Shown one piece after another: positions 47,679 to 60,687 of a DNA stretch of 64,000 nt. Within the stretch, counting starts at the first letter, position 1, and every line of letters starts with the position of its first letter. The position numbers and the translations under genes were made by a program. The notes beneath the pieces were generated by a model, which was not told the origin of the DNA, ran no database searches, and saw only the letters and a program-made list of their open reading frames with translations. This stretch comes from Manihot esculenta (lineage: Eukaryota > Streptophyta > Magnoliopsida > Malpighiales > Euphorbiaceae): positions 4,210,058 to 4,274,057 of the forward strand of contig NC_035168.2 of NCBI RefSeq assembly GCF_001659605.2, given 5' to 3'.

Positions 47679-48499
47679 AGTTATTGCCCGACTAATGAGG
47701 GGGTAAATACCGAGAATCATTATGACCGCGCCGTCTAAATACAGCTTGCTTCAAAATATCTTTTCACCTTATTGTCATTTCGAATTTCGAATTCTCTCCG
47801 TCTTCTCCAAGTCCTTGCTTTCCTCTGTTCTTCGTGCGCACTGCTATCTTCGTCTCCTTGTTTTTGTTTTCAAGGTACGCTTCTCTCTTCACCATGGAAG
47901 GCCCAAAACTTCCTGAAGTCTTTAATCTAGAGTCTAGTATCACCCCTTCCAATCTGACAAACTTCTTCTCTCGAAAATACTTGGACACCCCTCTGTACCG
48001 TATCCGAGCTCCTTACTGGAATGAGATGATCGTTCTTCCCGATCCTCCCCCTCCCGGTTTGATAGACCCACAGAAAGACCTTAGCCTAATCTTTTTTATT
48101 AAACAGCGAGACTATGACTTAACTTTTCCTTTCACTCCCTTCTTCACTGAGGTCTTCTAATGTTTCAGGATAACCCCCCGAATGCTATCTCCCAACTCCA
48201 TTTTATTTATGTGTTCTTTCGAGTCCATTTGTCTGAGCTGGGGGTTTGCGCCCACGGCGTGTCTATTCGTGACCTTTTTTCGTCTCGTCTGGGTAAGTCA
48301 GTGCTTCTACTACTTTGCCCCCCGTGGTGGTTTATCCATTTTCACGGGTTATAAGGACTCAATAAAGGGCTGGGTAGAGGGCTTTGTTGTGGTGGAGTTG
48401 AAAGAAGATCTCGGTTTATCCTGGGGGGTAGAACTCGACTGGGAAGATGTCTCGTTGGGTTTCAACGACGTGCCCCAGTTGAGCCTTACCGAGCAGGTA

Positions 48500-50813
48500 T
48501 GTAACGACCCGAAAATCGGACCACTACCGGCGCTAGGATCCAGGTCGGCATAAGGCCGCCGAGACCCGTAGCAAGCCTAACATTCAACCTGTGAACCTGT
48601 TTAATCCCATACATGATCAACAACATACATAAAAATTAAAACTTTTCTTTCATTCATTTTCTCATACACCAAACTCAACCTGTGCATGCACTGAACATAA
48701 ACATAACCATAAACATTGACCCCTCTTTGGGATCTCATCAATGCCCCAATGGGTGACATAACATGTGTTGAGTTGGTTTACATAAACATCATAAAACATC
48801 TAAGATCATGTATTAAAAGGGATAACAACATTCTATGGTCAAGCACACCTCTAACATCCATGAACATCATTACATTACATTTCTATTCTATACTAAACAT
48901 AATATCTCAACATTATTCATGTCCACACTATCTATTACATAACCAAGACTTCATTACTCTTGCTGACCTCCTGGTCTACCCTGTACCTGCAAACCTGGGG
49001 GTTAAGGGAGAGGGGTGAGCTACTAGAGCCCAGTGAGCAGAATAATAAAACATTTATATTAAAGGTTCATGCTTTCATGGAATGCATCACATCACAACTA
49101 ATCATATCAAGGATGAACTTGTCACCACTTAGCCCTCTACATTTTCCAATCATGCCAGGGGCGTAGTGCAGGCCACACCTGGTCTTCCTCTTATACATAA
49201 CATATCATACATGACCAACTGTGCCGGGGGCGTAGTGCAGGCCACACCCGGTCTTTCTCTTACATAGTGCCAGGGGCGTAGTGCAGGCCACACCTGGACT
49301 TCCATATCATATCATCATGTCATAGCATATGAGGGCTAATGGATCATTCAACATTCATCCACATCAACAACATTTTATGCAATGCAACATATTCGTGAAT
49401 TCTAATGCATACACCCTAATATATATCACATGGCATTCATGATGCGTGAGTCATGCTGAACTTTCATTTAATTTCTCAATTTAAAACATTAAGTTTAGTT
49501 CCACTCACCTCTGGCTGAAGCTCTACTGACTCTGAAGCGACTGACTCACTGCTGGGGTCCTCGGTTCCTCGGGTCCGAACCTACACAGGTGGACTCAAAT
49601 GAGGGACCAAACATCTATGATCATAACTCTAAAATACTCCCCAAAAACCCCCTAAAACACCTTGAAACAATCACATAAATCATGCAAAGGAGGGCTGGAC
49701 AGGGCACTTTCGGCGGCAGGTTCGGCGGCCGAAAGGCCCTCCAGAGACGAAAGTCATGCACCTTCGGCGGCACTTTCGGCGGCCGAAGGTTCCCTCCAGA
49801 GACGAAACTCATGCATGTTCGGCGGCACCTTCGGCGGCCGAAAGTCCCTTCCAGAGCCGAAAGTCATCTTTCGGGGGCAGGGTTCGGCAGCCGATTCATG
49901 CTACCACAGGCAGGTTCGGCGGCCGAAAGAACCTTCGGCTGCCGAACCTGGTTTCTCCCAAAAGGGCAGAAACTCAGCTCAACATGCATAAACGCCTCCC
50001 AACACATTCCATCATGCATTCTCCTATTCTACAACATGCATACTCAAGCATACAAGCTCCTAGGGGCTTCAAACTATCCTAAACCCCATCTACAACACAT
50101 CAAACAACCCACATTGTTCATAAACATACATAAACTCAAAAACATAACCATAACCTATCATGCATTTCTACCCCATAGATCTTCATAAAACTAGTTTAAA
50201 ACATGCAAGAAAGGTTGGATCTAAGCTTACCTCTTGAAGATCGAGAGGAAAGACGATCCTAGCTTGGAGGTAGGGAGAAATCCACTCTTTGGTCTCCAAG
50301 CTTCCAAACTTGCTCTTTTTGCTCAAATCTCTTCAAATCAACATAAAGCTTGTTAAAACATGAAAGATCGGAGGAAAAACATCAAAAACGAACCAAAGGA
50401 GAGCATGAACTCACCGTGGCCGAAAATGGGGAGAAAACTCGCCCGTTTCGGCCATGGAGCTCTTATATAGGGCTGGCAGACCACCTTTCGGCAGCCGAAC
50501 GTGCCCCCACATCTCATGCAAGTTCGGCGGCCGAACATGAGGTTCGGCGGCCGAACCTTTGAGATTTTCGGAAGCCTAACTTGCCTCCCTAAACCATCCA
50601 ATGTTCGGCGGCCGAACTAGAGGTTCGGCGGCCGAACCTGGAAATGCCTCCTTGGTCTTTTTCATTTAAAAACTCAATTCCTTTTTGCTTAAATTCATAA
50701 AATACGTTAAAACATTTTATAAAAACATGATTTTACCCTTCTAGAGGTTTTCGACATCCGAGATTCCACCGGACGGTAGGAATTCCGATACCGGAGTCTA
50801 GCCGGGTATTACA
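48500..50813 (-). repeat. 3' LTR of the chromovirus (left copy)
   Basis: 2314 bp. Contains three copies of a unit with 'gtgccaggggcgtagtgcaggccacacctgg' at about 49155-49300 and two clusters of the palindrome ttcggcggccgaa (49705-49950 and 50480-50640). Confidence 0.95.
49705..50640. repeat. Clusters of the 13-bp palindrome ttcggcggccgaa in the LTR
   Basis: The word ttcggcggccgaa and the one-change form ttcggcagccgaa or ttcggctgccgaa occur about a dozen times in two blocks, near 49705-49950 and 50480-50640. Equivalent blocks lie in the right LTR and in the solo LTR, so this is a property of the family. Confidence 0.85.
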
Positions 50814-50834
50814 TTCTTCTCCCCTTAAGAACAT
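50814..50834 (-). other. Polypurine tract of the chromovirus
   Basis: On the minus strand, ttcttaaggggagaagaa lies directly before the LTR start, the usual place. Confidence 0.8.
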
Positions 50835-50911
50835 TCGTCCCCGAATGTTCACCAAACAACATAGCATGGCAACAAACATAAGCATACACATAGGAACACA
50901 TAACACTTACC

Positions 50912-53900
50912 TTAGAAGAGATGAGGATATTGCTGGAGCATGGACTCCCGTGTCTCCCAGGTACACTCTTCAATGTTGTGGTGATTCCAAAGGACTTTCA
51001 CCATCGGGATTTCCTTGTTCCTTAGCTTTCTGATCTGGGTGTCTAGGATCCGTACTGGCTGCTCAACATAGGTGAGATCCTCTTGGATCTCCACATCAGG
51101 CTCACTAAGAACCTTTCCCGGATCCGACACGAACTTTCTCAACATAGAAACATGGAAAACCGGATGGATTTTCTCCATCGAAGCAGGCAAGTCCAGCTTG
51201 TACGATACATTCCCAATCTTTTGCAAGACTTCGAAGGGTCCGATGTACCGTGGAGCTAGCTTACCTTTCTTCCCGAACCGAATCACCCCTTTCATTGGAG
51301 ACACCTTGAGCAATACCAAATCCCCCTCCTGAAACTCTACTTGCCTTCTGCGGATATCTGCATAACTCTTCTGTCTGCTTGCAGCAGTCTTGATCCTTTC
51401 TCTGATTATGGGCACCACTCTGCTGGTGATCTCTACTAGCTCAGGCCCTGCCAAGGCCTTTTCTCCTACTTCTTCCCAACAGACAGGCGACCTGCACTTC
51501 CTTCCATACAAAGCTTCATATGGGGCCATCCCTATGCTGGCATGATGGCTGTTATTGTAGGCAAACTCCACTAAAGGTAGATGCTGCCTCCAAGAACCGC
51601 CAAAATCCAACACACACATTCTGAGCATATCCTCTATTGTCTGGATGGTCCTCTCTGATTGTCCGTCCGTCTGAGGATGGAAAGCAGTGCTAAAATCCAA
51701 CCTGGTACCCATAGCGTTCTGCAGACTCCGCCAAAACCTGGAGGTGAACTGGGGCCCTCTATCAGACACTATTGAAACAGGAACCCCATGCAGCCTGACG
51801 ATCTCATCAACATACACCTGCGCCAACTTGTCCACAGAATAGCCACTCCTGACAGGGATGAAGTGAGCAGACTTGGTGAGTCTGTCCACAATCACCCATA
51901 TGGAGTCCAATCTGTTGGACGTCGCCGGTAACCCCACCACGAAGTCCATAGCTATATTCTCCCATTTCCACTCTGGAACAGGTAGCGGGTTAAGCATTCC
52001 AGCCGGCTTCTGATGTTCCAGCTTCACCCTCTGACACACTTCGCAGGCTGACACAAACTGTGCCACTTCTCTCTTCATAGCTGGCCACCAATAAACTTTC
52101 TTCAGATCTTGATACATCTTGGTGGCTCCAGGGTGAACACTGTATCTGGCATTATGAGCTTCTCTCATAATGTCTCCTTTTAGTCCTATGTCATCTGGTA
52201 CACATAGTCGGCTCCCATAGCGGAGGATCCCCTTGCTGTCGAATCTGAACTCACTATCCTTGCCTGACTGAACAGTCCTGGCAATCTTCACTAACTCTGG
52301 GTCCTCATGCTGTTTCTGAGCCACCTGCTCCAGAAACACGGGTGCCACTCTCATCTGAGCTACCAAAGCACCTGTACTAGACAACTCCAACTGTAGACCT
52401 TCATTCATGACCTCGAAGAACTCCCTCACTACTGGCCTCCTCTCTGCTGAAATATGGGACAAACTGCCAAGTGATTTCCGGCTCAAAGCGTCTGCCACAA
52501 CATTCGCCTTTCCCGGATGATACTGGATCTTGCAATCATAGTCACTAAGCAGTTCTATCCATCTCCTCTGCCTCAGATTCAGATCCCTCTGACTCAAGAT
52601 GTACTGCAGGCTCTTATGATCGGTGAAGATCTCACATTTAACCCCATAAAGGTAGTGCCTCCACATCTTGAGTGCAAAGATTACCGCTGCCATCTCTAGG
52701 TCGTGTGTAGGGTAATTCAACTCGTGCTTCTTTAGCTGCCTAGAAGCATAAGCAATCACCCTTTCATTCTGCATCAGTACACAACCCAGTCCCACACGGG
52801 ACGCATCACAATAGACTGAGAAGTCTTCATTACTAGATGGCAGAGCTAACACTGGTGCTGAAGTCAACCTCTTCTTTAGCTCCTCAAAGCTTTCCTCACA
52901 CTGGTCGGTCCACACAAACCTCTGGTTCTTCTTAGTTAGTCTGGTCATGGGAGCTGCAATCTTAGAGAAGTCCTGAACGAACCTCCTGTAGTAACCTGCT
53001 AAACCCAAAAAGCTCTTGATCTCTGTCACTGTAGTGGGTCTAGGCCAGTTAGCTACAGTTTCTACTTTCTTGGGGTCTACCTCGATTCCATTTTCTGACA
53101 CCACATGCCCCAAGAAAGAGATGCTCCTCAGCCAGAACTCACACTTGGAGAACTTGGCATACAAGCCATGTTCCCTCAAGGTCTGCAAAACCAACCTCAG
53201 ATGATGGGCATGCTCCTCTGCATTCCTGGAATACACTAAAATATCATTTATGAAGACAATAACGAAGTGATCCAGGTATTGACTAAACACTCGGTTCATG
53301 AGATCCATGAATGCTGCAGAGGCATTGGTTAACCCGAACGGCATTACAAGGAACTCATAATGCCCATATCTGGTTCTGAAGGCTGTCTTCGACACATCTT
53401 CTTCTCTTATCCTTAGCTGATGGTACTCCGATCTCAGATCTATTTTGGAGAAACAACCTGCTCCGGTTAGCTGGTCAAATAGATCATCGATCCTTGGCAA
53501 CGGGTACTAATTCTTAGTAGTGACTTTGTTCAACTGCCTATAGTCGATACAAAGTCTGATAGATCCATCCTTCTTTTTCACAAATAGCACTGGAGCACCC
53601 CAAGGTGAGGTACTCGGTCGGATGAAACCCCTATCTACCAGCTCTTGCAACTGTTCTTTTAACTCTTTCAATTCTGCTGGTGCCATCCTGTAGGGAGGGA
53701 TAGAGATCGGTCTAGTTCCAGGCATCAACTCAATTTCGAACTCTATCTCCCTAGCAGGTGGTAAACCTGGCAGCTCGTCTGGGAACACATCTAAGAACTC
53801 TCTGACTACTGGCACTGAGGCAGGCTCTCTAACATGACTATCCAGCTCTCTCACATGAGCCAAAAAACCCTGACAACCCCTCCTGAGAAGCCTACGAGCC

Positions 53901-56900
53901 TGTAGGGCTGATATCATACCTCTAGGTGTACTCCCCCTGTCTCCTCTGAAGACGACCTCTGACCCATCCTGACATCTGAACCTGACTACCTTGCCTCTGC
54001 AATCCAAGGTAGCACCATGGGTAGATAGCCAATCCATCCCTAGAATGACGTCAAAATCTGTCAAATCTAGAACCACAAGGTCGGCGGACAGGCATCTTCC
54101 CTCCACAAAAACTGGACTATACTGGCAGACTGATTCTGCCACTGACGGGTCACACTTGGGTCCACTGACCCATAGGGGACACTCTAACCCAGAGACCATC
54201 AATCCTAACCTCTCGACGGCCCTCGGAGCAATGAAAGAATGAGATGCACCAGGGTCCAATAATGCATACACATCAGAACAGCCAATGATGAGATTACCTG
54301 ACACCACGGTGTTGGATGTGTTTGCCTCCTGCTGAGTCATGGTGAAGATCCGTGCTGGAGCTGACGAACCCTCACCCCTGAAACCCGCCGAAGAAGAGGC
54401 TGCCCCTCTTCCTCTGCCTCTGCCACTAGCCTGAGTCGCGGCTGGAGCTGCTGGCTGAGCCACACTACCAGAAGCTGTCTACTGAGACTGTGCCACTGAA
54501 GCTACTCTAGGACACTCCCGAGCCATGTGTCCCTCCTGCCCACATCTGAAGCAGGCTGTCGTCCCAAGTAGACATACTCCCTTGTGCGGTCTCCCACATT
54601 TCCTGCATACTGCATTATCTGCACCTGAGCTCGAGCCACCTCCTAATCCCAGACCTGACTTGATCTTACTTCAGAACTTATTCTTCTTGGACTTTCGGGA
54701 GCCTCTGTCCCACTTCTTACTGCCTGAACTCAGAGAAGAAGGGTCTAACCTACCCCCTCCTGGGGTCTTGGAACCAAAAGGCTGTGCCACTGACTGCTTG
54801 ACTTTCCCTTCGATGATAACACTAGCCTCCATCCTCCGAGCCATATCCACTATGGCATGGAAACTCTCCCTCTCTGCGGACTGAATCAAGGAGGAATACC
54901 TGGAATGGAGCCTCATGATATACCTCCTTGATTTCCTCTGATCTGTGTCCAGATTCTGCCCAGCAAACGGCAACAGTTCCAAGAATCTGTCTGTATACTC
55001 ATCCACACTCATGTCATCCGTGTAACGACCCGAAAATCGGACCGCTACCGGCACTAGGATCCAGATCGGCTTAAGGCCGCCGGGACCCGTAGCAAGCCTG
55101 ACATATAACCTGTAAACCTGTTTAATCCCATACATGCTCAACAACATACATAAAAATTAAAACCTTTCTTTCATACATTCTATCATACGCCAAACTCAAC
55201 CTGTGCATGCACTGAACATAACCATAATCATAAACTTGACCCCTCTGTGGGATCTCATCAATGCCCCAATGGGCGATATACATGTGTTGAGTTGGCTAAG
55301 CATCTATATCATAAAACATCTAAGATCATGTATTTAAAAGGGATAACACATCCATATGGTCAAGCACAACCTCTAATCCTCAATATCAATATACATAACA
55401 TGACTATTCAACTTTACATTTATCTTACAATTTATCATGTCCACTATCTATCTATTACAAATATAAGACTTTACTCTTCTTGACTTCTCTGTCTAGCCCG
55501 TACCTGCAATCCTGGGGGATTAGGGAAAAGGGGTGAGCTACTAGAGCCCAGTGAGCAGAATAATAGAAAACAACATTTAAATCTCATGCCATCATGTAAT
55601 GCAACACATCACAACAAATCACATCTCGGATGGTATTGTCACCAATAGTCCTCTACATTCCAAAGTGTCGGGACGTAGAATGGGTACAACCGGTCTTTCT
55701 CTTAATCATAACATATCATGCATACCAATGTGCCAGGGACGTAGAATGGGTACAACCTGGACTTTCTCTTACATAGTGCCAGGGACGTAGAATGGGTACA
55801 ACCTGGACTTCCATACCATATCATGCCGTAACATCATCATACCATATGAGGACTAAAGGATCATCCAATAACCAATCCACATCAACATCATAAATGCAAT
55901 GCAACATATTCGTGATTTCTAATGCAAACAACCTAATTCATCACATGGCATTCATAATGCATGAACATGCTCAACTGTATAATTCATTTGCTTTAAAACA
56001 TAAGAGTTTATTCTACTCACCTCTTGCTGAAGCTCTACTGACTCAGAAGCAGCTGAACTCACTGCTGGGGTCCTCGGTTCCTCGGTTCCTCGGGTCCGAA
56101 CCTACACAGGTGGACTCAAATGAGGGACCAAACAACTAGAACATAACTCTAAAAACATCCCCCAAAAAACCCCCTAAAACACCTCAAACAATCATGCAAA
56201 AACATGCAAAGGAAGCCTGAACAGGGCAGCTTCGGCGGCACCTTCGGCGGCCGAAAGTCCCTTCAGAGTCGAAACCCAGGCAGGTTCGGCGGCACCTTCG
56301 GCGGCCGAAAGTCCCAGACAGAGATGAAAGTCTCTTTTCGGGGGCAACTTCGGCAACCGAAAGGCCTGCCTCCCAAGCCATGTTCGGCGGCCGAAAGTCC
56401 TTCGGCTGCCGAACCTGGTTTCTGCCAAAGGGCAGAAACTTGGCTCCCTTTGCACAAAAACTTCTCCTTTCCATTCCAACATGCATATAACTCATCCAAA
56501 TCATGCAAATATACATACATTGGCTCCTAGGGGCTTCAAACTAACTTAAACCCCAACTACAACACACAACAACAACACATTGCTCAAAAACACAACATAA
56601 ACTCAAAAACCTAACTATGAGCTAAACATGCATTCCACCCCATAGATCTTGCATAAAACTTACTTTAAACATGAAATGGGCTTAAGATCGGCTCTTACCT
56701 CTTGAAGATCGAGGGAGAGACGTCCTAAACTCGGAGATGGGAGATTTTGAGTTCTTGAACCTCAAAGCTCCAAAACTTGCTTTAAACTCGAAAATCTTCA
56801 AAACAAAGCAAAAACTTGTGAAAATCTTGAAAGATTTGAAGGAAAGAACTCAAGGATGGTGAGGAACGGCGGAAGGGCTCACCTTGGCCGAAAATGGGGA

Positions 56901-58172
56901 GAAAGCTCGCCCATTTCGGCTAAGGGGCTCTTTTATAGTGGCTGGCCAGGCCACATTCGGGAGCCGAACGTGCCCCCGCATGCATGCCATGTTCGGCGGC
57001 CGAACTTGAGGTTCGGCGGCCGAACCTGGGCTTCCCTCACTTATGCCTTCGGGGGCCTAAGGCTCACCCGAAAAGCATGCATGTTCGGCGGCCGAACTTT
57101 GAGTTTCGGCGGCCGAACCTGAGTTTCCTCCAAGGGTGTTTTTATTCCAAAAACTCATTTCCTCTTTACTTAAAATCATCAAAAACATTAAAACATTTCA
57201 TGAAAACATGGTTTTTCCCTTCTAGAGGTCTCCGACATCCGAAATTCCACCTGACGGTAGGAATTCCGATACCGGAGTCTAGTCGGGTGTTACAATCCGT
57301 CTGCCTCAACTGCTCAAATTCAATCATTTTCAGCTCCCTGGAACTGTCAGGGAAAGCCCATCCTGCAAACTCATTGGCAAACTCCTCCCAGGATAGACTA
57401 TCCAACCTCGGGTTCACATAGTTCTTGAACCACTCTCGGGCCTTCTTTCATTTTAATGTGAACCCAGCCATCTGAATGGCTCTACTGTCATCAGCTCCTA
57501 TCTCATCTGTAATTGTCTTGACCCTCTCAAGGTACACAAACGGATCATCACCGGTTTCAATTTGGGGAGCACCCAGCTTCATATAATCGGTCATCTTGAC
57601 CTTGCTTCCCCCAGATGAGCTAGGTTTAGGTCTTGGGTTGCAGGAACAGTAGGTGCTGCTGGTGGTGGAGGAGGTGCAGCATCCCCTGGGGTAGGGTTTG
57701 CGGTACCTGGATAGAAAGATGGGGGTGGGTACATAGGGTACTGTGGGTAGAAAGGTGGGTAGGGCATCTGTGAGTGATAAGGGTTAAAACTAGGGTAATC
57801 CGATGTACCTCCCATCGAATACCCGGGATTATGTGAAAAGGGTGGGTAGTAAGGTGGCTGAACAAATCCCGAGGCCTGAGTGCCTCCTTGGGACTCTCCC
57901 ACATCCTCTTCCGACATACTCACTCCAAGACTGTCGTCCCTCCTCTGATCTACATCCATACTATCCCACACGTCCTCTGACATGCCTCCTTGAACTGTTC
58001 CCCTTACTGATCTGCTTCTACCCAGATCCAAAGACCTTCTAGGGTCTCTTACTGCTCTGTCCCTGTTGGACCTGCTTGACATTGCCCTAGGCAATGTAGG
58101 AGGACGGGCATCAGTGCCCTCGTCCTGGGGTGGTACTCCAGTCAATCGCGCAGATCGACGAGTTCCTCTCAT
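50912..58172 (-). pseudogene. gag-pol: Gag-pol of the Tekay/Del-like chromovirus, multiply inactivated
   Basis: Reading leftward from an ATG at 58172: Gag with Pro/Tyr-rich N-terminus, gag core (57640-57300 and, after a solo LTR, 55015-54670), CCHC knuckle CFRCGQEGHMAREC near 54560-54520, protease with [12 protein letters not shown] near 54250, RT, RNase H ([10 protein letters not shown] near 52810), integrase (HPQTDGQSE near 51670) and a chromodomain-like end with [13 protein letters not shown] near 50950. Damage: frameshift near 57640; TGA at 57448-57450; solo LTR at 55021-57294; TGA at 54671-54673; TAG at 54479-54481; TAG at 53507-53509 in RT; and the first catalytic Asp of the RT box changed to Asn (53246-53248). 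Most changes fit C-to-T or G-to-A decay. Confidence 0.93.
55021..57294 (-). repeat. Solo LTR of a related chromovirus, nested in gag
   Basis: Starts TGTAACGACCCG at 55021 and ends GGGTGTTACA at 57294, with the 5-bp duplication ATCCG at 55016-55020 and 57295-57299. It is 2274 bp long and more diverged from the two flanking LTRs than those are from each other. It holds its own three repeats with 'gtgccagggacgtagaatgggtacaacctgg' (55665-55815) and palindrome clusters. No internal sequence remains, as expected after LTR-LTR recombination. Orientation taken from the LTR match to the host element. Confidence 0.93.
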
Positions 58173-58378
58173 CCTGTTTTCTGAAAAACAGTACACATCA
58201 CATAAACATCACATACATAGCATAACATTAATGCACATGCATATAATCATGGCATTTCACATCATCAATCAAGACATGACTCCACATCCTATCCTAGTGG
58301 ACATGATCTTCCTATTGTGCTTGACCTTCTATAACCTCTATAAGCCCGACACTCTAGGTCCGACCATATGAACCTAGG

Positions 58379-58390
58379 GCTCTGATACCA
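58379..58390 (-). other. Primer-binding site of the chromovirus (initiator Met tRNA)
   Basis: On the minus strand, tggtatcagagc stands three bases inside the 5' LTR, matching the complement of the 3' end of plant initiator methionine tRNA. Confidence 0.92.
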
Positions 58391-58393
58391 ACC

Positions 58394-60687
58394 TATAACG
58401 ACCCAAAAATCGAACCGCTACCGGCGCTAGGTTCCAGGTCGGCATAAGGCCGCCGAGACCCGTAGCAAGCCTAACATTCAACCTGTGAACCTGTTTAATC
58501 CCATACATGATCAACAACATACATAAAAATTAAAACTTTTCTTTCATTCATTTTCTCATACACCAAACTCAACCTGTGCATGCACTGAACATAAACATAA
58601 CCATAAACATTGACCCCTCTTTGGGATCTCATCAATGCCCCAATGGGTGACATAACATGTGTTGAGTTGGTTTACATAAACATCATAAAACATCTAAGAT
58701 CATGTATTAAAAGGGATAACAACATTCTATGGTCAAGCACACCTCTAACATCCATGAACATCATTACATTACATTTCTATTCTGTACTAAACATAATATC
58801 TCAACATTATACATGTCCACACTATCTATTACATAATCAAGACTTCATTACTCTTGCTGACCTCTTGGTCTACCCTGTACCTGCAAACCTGGGGGTTAAG
58901 GGAGAGGGGTGAGCTACTAGAGCCCAGTGAGCAGAATAATAAAACATTTATATTAAAGGTTCATGCTTTCATGGAATGCATCACATCACAACTAATCATA
59001 TCAAGGATGAACTTGTCACCACTTAGCCCTCTACATTTTCCAATCATGCCAGGGGCGTAGTGCAGGCCACACCTGGTCTTCCTCTTATACATAACATATC
59101 ATACATGACCAATTGTGCCGGGGGCGTAGTGCAGGCCACACCCGGTCTTTCTCTTACATAGTGCCAGGGGCATAGTGCAGGCCACACCTGGACTTTCATA
59201 TCATATCATCATGTCATAGCATATGAGGGCTAATGGATCATTCAACATTCATCCACATCAACAACATTTTATGCAATGCAACATATTTGTGAATTCTAAT
59301 GCATACACCCTAATATATATATCATGGCATTCATGATGCGTGAGTCATGCTGCACTTTCATTTAATTTCTCAATTTAAAACATTAAGTTTAGTTCCACTC
59401 ACCTCTGGCTGAAGCTCTACTGACTCTGAAGCGACTGACTCACTGCTGGGGTCCTCGGTTCCTCGGGTCCGAACCTACACAGGTGGACTCAAATGAGGGA
59501 CCAAACATCTATGATCATAACTCTAAAATACTCCCCAAAAACCCCCTAAAACACCTTGAAACAATCACATAAATCATGCAAAAGAGGGCTGGACAGGGCA
59601 CTTTCGGCGGCAGGTTCGGCGGCCGAAAGACCCTCCAGAGACGAAAGTCATGCACCTTCGGCGGCACTTTCGGCGGTCGAAGGTTCCCTCCAGAGACGAA
59701 ACTCATGCATGTTCGGCGGCACCTTCGGCGGCCGAAAGTCCCTTCCAGAGCCGAAAGTCATCTTTCGGGGGCAGGGTTCGGCAGCCGATTCATGCTACCA
59801 CAGGCAGGTTCGGCGGCCGAAAGAACCTTCGGCTGCCGAACCTGGTTTCTCCCAAAAGGGCAGAAACTCAGCTCAACATGTATAAACGCCTCCCAACACA
59901 TTCCATCATGCATTCTCCTATTCTACAACATGCATACTCAAGCATACAAGCTCCTAGGGGCTTCAAACTATCCTAAACCCCATCTACAACACCTCAAACA
60001 ACCCACATTGTTCATAAATATACATAAACTCAAAAATATAACCATAACCTATCATGCATTTCTACCCCATAGATCTTCATAAAACTAGTTTAAAACATGC
60101 AAGAAAGGTTGGATCTAAGCTTACCTCTTGAAGATCGAGAGGAAAGGCAATCCTAGCTTGGAGGTAGGGAGAAATCCACTCTTTGGTCTCCAAGCTTCCA
60201 AACTTGCTCTTTTTGCTCAAATCTCTTCAAATCAACATAAAGCTTGTTAAAACATGAAAGATCGGAGGAAAAACATCAAAAACGAACCAAAGGAGAGCAT
60301 GAACTCACCGTGGCCGAAAATGGGGAGAAAACTCGCCCGTTTCGGCCATGGAGCTCTTATATAGGGCTGGCAGACCACCTTTCGGCAGCCGAACGTGCCC
60401 CCACATCTCATGCAAGTTCGGCGGCCGAACATGAGGTTCGGCAGCCGAACCTTTGAGATTTTCGGAAGCCTAACTTGCCTCCCTAAACCATCCAATGTTC
60501 AGCGGCCGAACCTGGAAATGCCTCCTTGGTCTTTTTCATTTAAAAACTCAATTCCTTTTTGCTTAAATTCATAAAATACGTTAAAACATTTTATAAAAAC
60601 ATGATTTTACCCTTCTAGAGGTTTCCGACATCCGAGATTCCACCGGACGGTATAAATTCCGATACCGGAGTCTAGCCGGGTATTACA
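58394..60687 (-). repeat. 5' LTR of the chromovirus (right copy)
   Basis: 2294 bp, about 98-99% identical to the left copy by eye. The terminal TG has become TA at 58394-58395, and 20 bp between two palindromes near 60495 are missing compared with 50590-50640. Confidence 0.95.

Larger units (their letters stand above)
48500..60687 (-). mobile_element. Tekay/Del-like chromovirus (Ty3/gypsy), decayed, nested in the second Tat-type element
   Basis: LTRs of 2314 bp (48500-50813) and 2294 bp (58394-60687) begin TGTAACGACCC (TATAACG in the right copy) and end GGGTATTACA. The target duplication AGGTA flanks them at 48495-48499 and 60688-60692. The internal genes read leftward, with a Met-tRNA PBS next to the right LTR and a PPT next to the left one. 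Integrase is followed by a chromodomain-like end, as in Tekay/Del chromoviruses. About 25-30 substitutions between the LTRs were counted by eye, mostly C/T and G/A, plus one 20-bp deletion in the right LTR. Gag is split by a solo LTR. The element is dead. Confidence 0.95.

Noticed and set aside
49662..50188. Ala/Arg/Gly-rich ORFs in the chromovirus LTRs (also near 56200 and 59556)
   Set aside because: Produced by the ttcggcggccgaa palindromes read in different frames; they lie entirely within LTRs.
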